From the NCBI GenBank assembly GCA_004553095.1, contig SFMJ01000032.1:1-12886 (forward strand): a stretch of DNA of 12,886 nt, read 5' to 3'. The position numbers and the translations under genes were made by a program. Source of the DNA: Bacteroidales bacterium (GTDB taxonomy: Bacteria > Bacteroidota > Bacteroidia > Bacteroidales > Muribaculaceae). The notes under the pieces were generated by a model. The model saw nothing but the letters and a program-made list of their open reading frames with translations, searched no databases and was not told the DNA's origin. Below are positions 7,738-12,818 of this stretch, in pieces; position 1 is the first letter of the stretch; every line of letters starts with the position of its first letter.

Positions 7738-8604
7738 ATGAAAAAATCTCTTTTTTTACTGAGTGCCTGCGCTCTGCTTCTCGCTGCCTGCGCCGGCAAT
7801 AATGAGGAAAAAGTCAATGAGGATTCTGTCCGCATTGCCGATCTTACTTCTCAATATGAGGAGGCTACCAACTTCAATGATTCGCTAATGCTTCTCATGA
7901 GCGATATCTATTGCGGTCTCGATTCGATCAATAGCCAAGAGGGCTTGCTCTATAATATGGGTAATTCTGAGTCCGGAGATCGTCGCGCTGAGATCCGTCA
8001 CAACCTCTCGAGCATCAAGGCTCGACTCGCTGCAAACAAGGCTCTCCTCGCTCAGATGGAGGCTAAGGTGAAGGCTTCAGGCAAGGAGAACTCTGTCCAA
8101 GCAAAGACTATCCAACAGCTACGCAAGCATATCGAGGAGCAGGATGCCAAAATCGCTCAACTCGAACAAGACCTCTCAACAGCTAAGGGTCAGATCGAAG
8201 ATCTTAATACACAAGTGGCTGAAACTCAGGAACAAGTAAAGGTGGAAACTGCCGCCAAGGAGGAGGCGCAAGCCGCTACTGTCGAGGCTGAAAATAAGGC
8301 TAATAGAGTCTATTATGCCATCGGTACGAACAAGGAACTCAAGAATAAGGGGCTCCTCTCCAAGAAGTTCCTCGGCTCTACCAAGGTGCTCGCCGGTCAG
8401 TATGATGCCACTTATTTCGTAGCCGCTGATAAGCGTACTCTCCACAGCATCCCCACCAACTCCAAAAAGGTCAAGGTCTGGACCAATATGCCTGAGGGTA
8501 GCTACCGCATCGTCGGCGAGAAGAATAGCCCCAAGACTGTCGAAATCGTAAATCCCGACAAGTTCTGGTCGCTGACTTCCTATCTGATCATCCAGATCGA
8601 CTAA
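7738..8604 (+). CDS. Coiled-coil lipoprotein, Cbp1-like
   Basis: A 288-residue lipoprotein: signal peptide with lipobox L-A-A-C (Cys18), a short linker with three D-S-x O-glycosylation sequons (29-31, 48-50, 62-64), a long Ala/Glu/Gln/Lys-rich coiled coil (about 83-190), then a globular C-terminal domain. That domain has V-Y-Y-A-I-G-T-N-K-E-L-K-N-K-G-L-L (191-207) and ends P-D-K-F-W-S-L-T-S-Y-L-I-I-Q-I. This layout matches a Bacteroidetes family some of whose members are named after the collagen-binding adhesin Cbp1 of Bacteroides fragilis; adhesion is not shown by the sequence, and a structural envelope role is equally possible. It lies 33 nt after rsmI in the same direction, without an obvious promoter in the gap. 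Confidence 0.88.
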   Translation: MKKSLFLLSACALLLAACAGNNEEKVNEDSVRIADLTSQYEEATNFNDSLMLLMSDIYCGLDSINSQEGLLYNMGNSESGDRRAEIRHNLSSIKARLAANKALLAQMEAKVKASGKENSVQAKTIQQLRKHIEEQDAKIAQLEQDLSTAKGQIEDLNTQVAETQEQVKVETAAKEEAQAATVEAENKANRVYYAIGTNKELKNKGLLSKKFLGSTKVLAGQYDATYFVAADKRTLHSIPTNSKKVKVWTNMPEGSYRIVGEKNSPKTVEIVNPDKFWSLTSYLIIQID

Positions 8605-8629
8605 TCCTCCCCTCGTTCTTATCGATAAT

Positions 8630-8647
8630 ACCTAATTCAAGTTAGGT
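8630..8647. promoter_or_regulatory. Small inverted repeat upstream of the SPOR gene
   Basis: ACCTAA (8630-8635) and TTAGGT (8642-8647) are perfect inverted arms around a 6-nt loop, ending 9 nt before the ATG at 8657. No T-run follows, so it is not a standard terminator. It could be an operator or a leader hairpin that affects ribosome access; both are guesses. Confidence 0.35.
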
Positions 8648-8656
8648 CAATTGATT

Positions 8657-9220
8657 ATGACTTCACAATCGTTTTTTGTTCATAGCACGTCTTCCCTCTC
8701 TCCTCTGAGAGGGAGGACGTCTACTTTTTTACGACGCCTCCTTCCGGTGGCGATGTTGATGTCCATCCTTGTCGGTTGCAAACCGACGGAGAAGAACTAT
8801 AAGGCGGCCTACGATGCCGCTCTTGCCAAGCGTGAGCAGGCTGCTATCGAGCAGATGCGTCCTACCACCGGCTTGCTGAGCGATGACGGCCCTCAGATGA
8901 GGATCATCGGCTCTGATACTGTCTATGTGAATCGGGCTATACTCCGTACGGAGGATAAGAAGCGCCCGCAAGGCACTTGGGCTGTCGCTGTCGGCATGTT
9001 TAAGATGGATACCAACGCCCGCGCCGCAGCGGAAAACCTGAAAAATGATGGCTGGAAAGATGCATTCATGGCGAATTCTACCGGCTCTGTCTATTATTCG
9101 ATCATCGGCACGACAACGTCGCTCGACGATGCCAATGCCCTCCAAAAGGCCTTCCGCAGCAAGCACCCCGATTACCCCTTCATAGGCCTCCCCGGAGCCC
9201 CCGTCCTATTACACTTCTAA
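8657..9220 (+). CDS. SPOR-domain lipoprotein
   Basis: A 187-residue envelope lipoprotein with a C-terminal SPOR domain (about 107-180: W-A-V-A-V-G-M-F, then an A-A-A-E-N-L helix, S-V-Y-Y-S-I-I-G and A-N-A-L-Q-K-A-F), which in this family binds denuded peptidoglycan glycan strands, often at the division site. The lipobox is L-V-G-C with Cys41, an unusually late cysteine: the hydrophobic core 28-40 is preceded by about 20 extra residues (T-S-S-L-S-P-L-R-G-R) encoded by a terminator-like palindrome. The ATG at 8657 is the only good start that leaves a signal peptide with a basic n-region; the in-frame TTG six bases earlier is less likely. The next internal ATG is too close to the Cys. It closes the plus-strand block and is followed by a strong terminator. 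Confidence 0.85.
   Translation: MTSQSFFVHSTSSLSPLRGRTSTFLRRLLPVAMLMSILVGCKPTEKNYKAAYDAALAKREQAAIEQMRPTTGLLSDDGPQMRIIGSDTVYVNRAILRTEDKKRPQGTWAVAVGMFKMDTNARAAAENLKNDGWKDAFMANSTGSVYYSIIGTTTSLDDANALQKAFRSKHPDYPFIGLPGAPVLLHF
8687..8730 (+). repeat. REP-like palindrome with T-run inside the SPOR gene 5' end
   Basis: The arms ACGTCTTCCCTCTC (8687-8700) and GAGAGGGAGGACGT (8707-8720) pair over 14 positions, with one G-U in RNA, around the 6-nt loop TCCTCT. Six T follow at 8725-8730. It has the shape of an intrinsic terminator yet lies between the start codon and the lipoprotein signal. It resembles the small CTCCCTCTC/GAGAGGGAG palindromes scattered between genes in Bacteroidales. Confidence 0.65.
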
Positions 9221-9252
9221 GAGCCCCCTTAGCGAGAGTCTCTGCTACTGTT

Positions 9253-9282
9253 CCCCAAAGTTTGGCTTTGGGGCTTTTTTTT
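9253..9282 (+). terminator. Intrinsic terminator after the SPOR gene
   Basis: CCCCAAAG (9253-9260), loop TTTGG, CTTTGGGG (9266-9273), then C and eight T (9275-9282). It is a textbook Rho-independent terminator for the plus-strand block, 33 nt after the SPOR stop codon. On the minus strand the hairpin has no following T-run, so it does not obviously serve the convergent DUF6048 gene. Confidence 0.88.
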
Positions 9283-9318
9283 GCTTTGGGGGCTTTTTTT
9301 GCTTTGGAGGCTTTTTTT
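9265..9318. repeat. Three exact-length 18-bp tandem copies of the terminator 3' half
   Basis: Units at 9265-9282, 9283-9300 and 9301-9318 read GCTTTGGGGCTTTTTTTT, GCTTTGGGGGCTTTTTTT and GCTTTGGAGGCTTTTTTT. Each carries a terminator 3' arm plus T-run, while only one 5' arm (9253-9260) exists. The last unit reaches the stop codon of the convergent DUF6048 gene (9317-9319). Confidence 0.9.
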
Positions 9319-10294
9319 ATTTATTCTTGAGCTTTTTCTCTTCTTGGGCTCTTTGGTATGCCTCTTTGGCTTGCTTGCTCGGTATGCTCCAGATTGCCGA
9401 CATGCTGAAGCCGAAGGCCCCATTGCCGCCATACCCCGGCACATACCATGCCTTGCCATAACCCGTCTCGGTCTCGTGCAGACGGAAGTGCATTCGTGCC
9501 GTCCACCCCAAGGAGAAGTTTTTCACTATCTTCACTTGAAGCCCCGCCACTATTTCCCCATAGACACAGGTCGTGCCTATATCGCTGATGGTGAAGCCCT
9601 GACTCTCTCCCCAATAGTCGGAGTTGATCGTCACATTCTTCAAGTCATAGCGGCTGTGGGCAAAGCCTACACGAAATCCTAAATGAAACTGATAACCGGG
9701 ATCGCTCCGCATGAAGAAGTTGTAGTCGGCGCCAATCTTGGCATAGAAGGAGGGCTTGCATCGGTAGGTGAAGTTGCCATGATCCGGTGTGCTGTTCGCA
9801 AATCCGATACCACACTCCAAGGTGGGAAAGAATTGATTGCGTATCGACACATTTGCCCAGACGTCATAGCTCGAGTAGTCTTGGCCGAAGATCTTGAAGA
9901 TGAGGTCACCGAAGTTGGCACCAATATTGACGCCGCTATAGATGGGGTAGTAGAATTTCTTCTCTTTCTTCACTACCGTGTCTAATGAGGAGAGGAACAT
10001 TACCGGCTCGTCGAGTGGATCGCCATGCTTGTCGAAGTAGTGCATCACAGGGCGCTGTCGCTGATCGTCGACATCCACCGGCGTGCTCTTAGGTGTCAAC
10101 ACCCTCTTAGCTAAAGCCTTAACGCTATCCCCGACGATACTGTCTCTGACGATACTGTCGTTCATAACGTTCATCTCGTTCTGAACGATGCTATCGCCGG
10201 AAGCTATCTCTCCCTCCGGGTTCTGACTCCGAAGAGCCATCGTCGTGGTGGCAATCAGAAGTATAGCCACAATATGTCTTATCTTTATTACCAT
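9317..10294 (-). CDS. DUF6048 family protein, outer-membrane beta-barrel-like
   Basis: A 325-residue secreted protein. The signal peptide is 1-23 (M-V-I-K-I-R-H then a hydrophobic run ending A-L-R-S-Q). A linker follows with four D-S-[I/V] sequons (34-36, 46-48, 51-53, 56-58). From about 117 there is an Gly/aromatic-rich, alternating pattern like an outer-membrane barrel: Y-S-G-V-N-I-G-A-N-F-G-D, Q-F-F-P-T-L-E-C-G-I-G-F-A, F-H-L-G-F-R-V-G-F-A-H-S-R-Y-D, Y-W-G-E, G-W-T-A-R-M-H-F and W-Y-V-P-G-Y-G. These blocks fit DUF6048. Function unknown. The longer in-frame extension to 10444 lies inside the upstream gene; the ATG at 10294 gives the signal peptide and overlaps the upstream stop by 7 nt (ATGGTAA), implying coupled translation. 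The tail 306-325 is charged and helical. Confidence 0.88.
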   Translation of the reverse strand: MVIKIRHIVAILLIATTTMALRSQNPEGEIASGDSIVQNEMNVMNDSIVRDSIVGDSVKALAKRVLTPKSTPVDVDDQRQRPVMHYFDKHGDPLDEPVMFLSSLDTVVKKEKKFYYPIYSGVNIGANFGDLIFKIFGQDYSSYDVWANVSIRNQFFPTLECGIGFANSTPDHGNFTYRCKPSFYAKIGADYNFFMRSDPGYQFHLGFRVGFAHSRYDLKNVTINSDYWGESQGFTISDIGTTCVYGEIVAGLQVKIVKNFSLGWTARMHFRLHETETGYGKAWYVPGYGGNGAFGFSMSAIWSIPSKQAKEAYQRAQEEKKLKNK

Positions 10295-10812
10295 GGCGCT
10301 TGTTCTGTTGTCACTCCTTTCAGAAAGATGTGTAAGTTCTGGATATTGGCGTTGTCGATATAACCCCTCGGGCAACTCACCGAGTCGATCAGTTCGCCGC
10401 CATATTGGATATCGATTATCTCGAAGAGATAGCTGACGCCACACTCGATGCTCGTCAACTGCGGACGGCGGTTGTAGATGAAGGTGAGGGTATCGATGCC
10501 GGCGTGAGGCCCGTAGCGCCGCAGGGCGTAGCGTGTCGTGTCGCTGTCGATGCGGAAGGGTAGGTAGACTTCGCTGATAACCTTATCGGCTGAGGAGAGG
10601 ATCGAATCTCCCTTCACGTCGACACCCTTGATCTCGAGGGAGTCAACGCTCACCTCGCTCCCCGGCATCTCTTTGCTGTAGATGCCTGCCAAGGGGAGCG
10701 CATTCTTGTTCTCCGAGCATGCATCGCCACATCCTCCCATGCCGACGAGCAGCAGAAGAACGACCGCGGTCATAACCGTTGCCTTAAGAACCTGTATGTG
10801 CCGATTGAGCAT
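10288..10812 (-). CDS. DUF6452 family lipoprotein
   Basis: A 174-residue lipoprotein: n-region M-L-N-R-H-I-Q-V-L-K, hydrophobic core 11-25 and lipobox G-M-G-G-C with Cys28. D-S-x or D-T-x sequons occur at 57-59, 69-71, 91-93, 107-109 and 143-145. The C-terminal part (T-F-I-Y-N-R-R-P near 109-116, S-I-E-C-G-V-S-Y-L-F-E-I-I 121-133, N-I-Q-N-L-H-I-F-L-K 156-165) fits DUF6452, a Bacteroidetes family usually encoded next to DUF6048, as here. Function unknown; a shared envelope role with the DUF6048 protein is inferred from the overlap and pairing. An in-frame TTG at 10827 precedes the ATG, but the ATG at 10812 is preferred. The gene starts 19 nt after the glycosyltransferase stop. Confidence 0.87.
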   Translation of the reverse strand: MLNRHIQVLKATVMTAVVLLLLVGMGGCGDACSENKNALPLAGIYSKEMPGSEVSVDSLEIKGVDVKGDSILSSADKVISEVYLPFRIDSDTTRYALRRYGPHAGIDTLTFIYNRRPQLTSIECGVSYLFEIIDIQYGGELIDSVSCPRGYIDNANIQNLHIFLKGVTTEQAPW

Positions 10813-10831
10813 CTTTGTGTGTCTCAATTTT

Positions 10832-11782
10832 TTAGAATTCTTCGTTGATCAGATAGTTGTTGCGCTCCGGTGAGTTGCGTGTGATCATCTCTCCGATGAA
10901 GCCGGTGCAGAAGAATTGTACACCTAATACCATAAATGCCAACGAGAGGTAGAAGTATACCGACTTGGTGAGGTAGAAGTGGAAGCTGTCGACGCTCATT
11001 GCCACAATCTTCAGGACCAGCACTGTCACCACGGCGAGGAAACCGATCACGAACATCAGCGAGCCCAAGAGCCCGAAGATGTGCATCGGTTTGATGCCGA
11101 ATTTTGATTGGAACCAGAGTGTTGCCAAGTCGAGGTAGCCATTCACGAAGCGGTCGAGGCCGAATTTCGAGACGCCATATTTGCGTGCCTGATGGTGCAC
11201 CACCTTTTCGCCTATCTTCTTATAACCGGCATTCTTCGCCAGGTAGGGGATATAGCGGTGCATGTCGCCATACACTTCGATATGCTTCACCACCTCGCTG
11301 CGATATGCCTTCAAACCACAGTTGAAGTCGTGGAGGTTCTTGATCCCCGACACGCGGCGTGCCGTGGCGTTAAAGAGCTTGGTGGGGATAGTCTTCGACA
11401 GAGGGTCATAGCGCTTCTTCTTCCATCCCGACACGAGGTCGTAGCCATCTTCGGTGATCATCCGATAGAGCTCCGGGATCTCATCGGGGGAGTCCTGAAG
11501 GTCGGCATCCATCGTGATCACTACATCTCCTTTGGCGCGTGCAAAACCGGTGTTCAACGCCGGCGATTTGCCATAATTGCGTGAGAAGGAGATGGCGTGT
11601 ACCGCATTATTGCGAATCGCCAACTGCTTGATCACATCCATGCTCGAGTCGGTCGACCCGTCATTGACAAAGATGATCTCATACGAAAAACCATGTTCGC
11701 TCATCACTCGCTCGATCCATGACGTTAGTTCCGGCAGTGATTCCGCCTCATTATATAAGGGTATTACAACTGATATATCCAT
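10832..11782 (-). CDS. Family 2 glycosyltransferase, polyprenyl-phosphate type (GtrB/DPM1-like)
   Basis: A 316-residue membrane-bound GT-A enzyme that probably moves a sugar from a nucleotide donor to polyprenyl phosphate on the cytoplasmic face. Seen: V-V-I-P-L-Y-N-E (5-12), F-V-N-D-G-S-T-D (38-45), S-R-N-Y-G-K (67-72), the metal-binding D-A-D-L-Q-D (92-97), F-N-C-G-L-K-A-Y-R (153-161), H-Q-A-R-x-Y-G-x-S-K-F (197-207), and two C-terminal membrane helices (about 233-260 and 272-300) as in GtrB. The acceptor and sugar cannot be read from sequence. It is first in an operon with the DUF6452 and DUF6048 genes, so its product may feed an envelope glycan or the O-glycosylation of the sequon-rich lipoproteins; that link is inference. 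Confidence 0.94.
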   Translation of the reverse strand: MDISVVIPLYNEAESLPELTSWIERVMSEHGFSYEIIFVNDGSTDSSMDVIKQLAIRNNAVHAISFSRNYGKSPALNTGFARAKGDVVITMDADLQDSPDEIPELYRMITEDGYDLVSGWKKKRYDPLSKTIPTKLFNATARRVSGIKNLHDFNCGLKAYRSEVVKHIEVYGDMHRYIPYLAKNAGYKKIGEKVVHHQARKYGVSKFGLDRFVNGYLDLATLWFQSKFGIKPMHIFGLLGSLMFVIGFLAVVTVLVLKIVAMSVDSFHFYLTKSVYFYLSLAFMVLGVQFFCTGFIGEMITRNSPERNNYLINEEF

Positions 11783-11792
11783 AATATCTCTT

Positions 11793-11853
11793 TATATTTG
11801 CATCACCTTCCGCCCACTCCGCAGGCAAAAAGTCCTTTTATAATGCAAATATA
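11793..11853. promoter_or_regulatory. Inverted repeat carrying TATATTTG boxes, upstream of the glycosyltransferase
   Basis: TATATTTGCAT (11793-11803) and ATGCAAATATA (11843-11853) are perfect 11-bp inverted arms with a 39-nt spacer. The right arm, read on the minus strand, is the -7 element that fits the glycosyltransferase gene; the left arm is a matching element in the opposite direction with no -33 box and no gene to serve. Confidence 0.5.
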
Positions 11854-11879
11854 CCTATAAATTCTGATTCATACCCAAT
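11846..11879 (-). promoter_or_regulatory. Candidate promoter for the GT2-DUF6452-DUF6048 operon
   Basis: On the minus strand TATATTTG (11853-11846) matches TAnnTTTG. An ATTG about 22 nt upstream (11879-11876) is a one-mismatch -33 box at slightly long spacing. The leader would be about 55-60 nt. Confidence 0.5.
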
Positions 11880-11940
11880 TTTTCAACATTTTTATACTCT
11901 CCCACCACCCAATTAACAAAAAATCACCCCCTCCACCCCT

Positions 11941-12028
11941 CCTAATCGCAATTATTCCTACCTTTGCCGGCTCAATCGCAAATATTCGTACCTTTACACT
12001 TCCTCAATCGCAAATATTCGTACCTTTT
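11941..12028 (+). repeat. Three promoter-like repeats spaced 30-32 bp in a gene-free stretch
   Basis: Copies start at about 11941, 11971 and 12003. Each has AATCGCAA, then [A/T]ATTC[C/G]TACCTTT; the second and third are identical over 24 bp and the first has a few changes. Each carries TACCTTTn, the first being a full TAnnTTTG match. Between copies lie 6-8 unrelated bases. The rest of the gap between the glycosyltransferase (11782) and the DUF262 remnant (12113) shows no gene: 11854-11940 is plain AT-rich then C-rich sequence, and 12029-12061 has a G4/T4 stretch only. Confidence 0.75.
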
Positions 12029-12061
12029 GTTTTGGGGCTTTTGCAATGCATAGAAAGCAAT

Positions 12062-12103
12062 CTAATCGAAAAAAATGTGTAAATCTTCAAATTTTTCGAT
12101 TAG
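12062..12103. repeat. 12-bp inverted repeat, 18-nt loop
   Basis: CTAATCGAAAAA (12062-12073) and TTTTTCGATTAG (12092-12103) are perfect inverted arms. It lies just past the DUF262 remnant. Neither strand has a T-run after the stem, so a normal terminator is not supported. Confidence 0.6.
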
Positions 12104-12112
12104 CTCTTGATA

Positions 12113-12238
12113 TTATGCCATACGCAAGTCTGACCAATTAGTCTTGTCCCATACATATTTTCTTTGGTTACGAGGTATCTCTAAAAGATTTTGAGATAAT
12201 AACTTAAATATTTTATCTTCTTTAGCTTCGAATGCCAT
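12113..12238 (-). pseudogene. DUF262 N-terminal remnant (41 codons)
   Basis: ATG at 12238, stop at 12113-12115. The short protein starts M-A-F-E-A-K-E-D-K-I-F-K-L-L and contains L-E-I-P-R-N-Q-R-K-Y-V-W-D-K-T-N-W-S-D-L (residues 19-38), the start of DUF262 (GmrSD-like) proteins, which in intact form run to several hundred residues and include restriction-type defence nucleases. Here the frame breaks right after N-W-S-D-L. The same frame is open again for 16 codons past the stop (Y-Q-E-L-I-E-K-F-E-D-L-H-I-F-F-D, to 12065), which may be leftover coding sequence. It lies 17 nt behind the chimeric integrase ORF on the same strand. Best read as a decayed gene. Confidence 0.6.
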
Positions 12239-12255
12239 AATATTAGTTTTGCATA

Positions 12256-12693
12256 TTATTTAATTATCTCCCAGTGACCACCTTTTTTAGATCCGACGTA
12301 GCGGATAATGTCAGAGATAGCAGCTAGTTCGCGCTCAATTGTTTTGGTGGCGACACCGAGAGCATTAGCTATTTCAGCTCTTGTGGTTTGTGGATTGTCG
12401 GTGATAAGTGCTATGATTTGTTGCTGTCGGTCGGTTAAGTTTTTAGCGACATTTTTAGCGACATTTTTAGCGACATTAGCTCCGCGGGTCTGAAGGTCAA
12501 AGGTGACTTTTACCGAATTAATGGTTGTTTCGATGTACATAGGACGGCCTGTTACGTCTTGCCAACGTTTTAGTTTTCGAAGTCCATAACCGAACTCCCG
12601 GAGGCACGAGAGCATGACTTTATGCTGTCGTCTGGTGGATTCACCGACGGGGCGCATGTCTATACGTTCCTCCAGCCATAAGAGGAAATCCAT
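12256..12693 (-). pseudogene. Chimeric remnant: tyrosine recombinase N-terminus joined to an AlbA/HATPase-type C-terminus with HTH
   Basis: An open frame of 145 codons that seems made of two unrelated gene parts. Residues 1-35 (M-D-F-L-L-W-L-E-E-R-I-D-M-R-P, T-R-R-Q-H-K-V-M-L-S-C-L-R-E-F-G) look like the SAM-like core-binding domain of Bacteroidetes integrases, normally followed by K-I and D-L-T. Instead, from about F34-G35 it reads Y-G-L-R-K-L-K-R-W-Q and N-S-V-K-V-T-F (36-65), the end of an HATPase_c_4-type domain of AlbA_2 DNA-binding proteins. A V-A-K-N repeat (74-85) and a winged HTH follow (86-145: L-T-D-R-Q-Q-Q-I-I-A-L-I, T-R-A-E-I-A-N-A-L-G-V, T-K-T-I-E-R-E-L, G-H-W-E-I-I-K). Integrase-like codons (K-D-L-A-Q-I-G-S-T) also run upstream of the ATG to a TAG at 12721-12723, so the true 5' end is lost. 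It could still make a small HTH protein. Confidence 0.65.
12440..12475. repeat. 12-bp tandem repeat, three copies, coding V-A-K-N
   Basis: TTTTTAGCGACA repeated exactly three times on the plus strand, read on the minus strand as repeated V-A-K-N in the linker between the two domains of the C-terminal part. Related AlbA-type proteins have similar N-V-G-A repeats at this place. Copy changes keep the frame. Confidence 0.85.
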
Positions 12694-12777
12694 CGTTGAG
12701 CCTATTTGTGCTAAATCCTTCTAACACTGAAATTTACCAAATTGATAAATGCTGGTATACAACCGCTTACAGACACG

Positions 12778-12812
12778 AAAAAAGGCCACAAACTCATGTT
12801 GAATTTGTGACC
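12778..12812 (-). terminator. Intrinsic terminator downstream of the tRNA
   Basis: Read on the minus strand: GGTCACAAA, an 11-nt loop, TTTGTGGCC, then six T (12783-12778). The stem has 8 pairs with one internal mismatch. It begins about 7 nt after the tRNA 3' end. Confidence 0.8.
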
Positions 12813-12818
12813 CTTCTG

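Noticed and set aside
10295..10444. Longer N-terminus for the DUF6048 protein
   Set aside because: The extra 50 residues are Arg-rich, overlap the DUF6452 gene in another frame and would bury the signal peptide found at the ATG at 10294.
11793..11853. Classical invertible promoter
   Set aside because: The -7 boxes are inside the repeat arms, so flipping the spacer would leave the promoter unchanged; no invertase gene is in the window.
11941..12028. Possible CRISPR array
   Set aside because: Only three copies, with 6-8 bp between them and no cas genes; the spacing and content fit promoter-like repeats better.
12062..12103. Intrinsic terminator for the minus-strand remnants
   Set aside because: The stem is A/T-rich and no T-run follows it on either strand.
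12718..12725. CCTTCTAA near the integrase remnant as a second att copy of the tRNA anticodon loop
   Set aside because: It is only 8 bp and lies in inverted orientation to the tRNA copy; integrase att repeats should be direct and longer.
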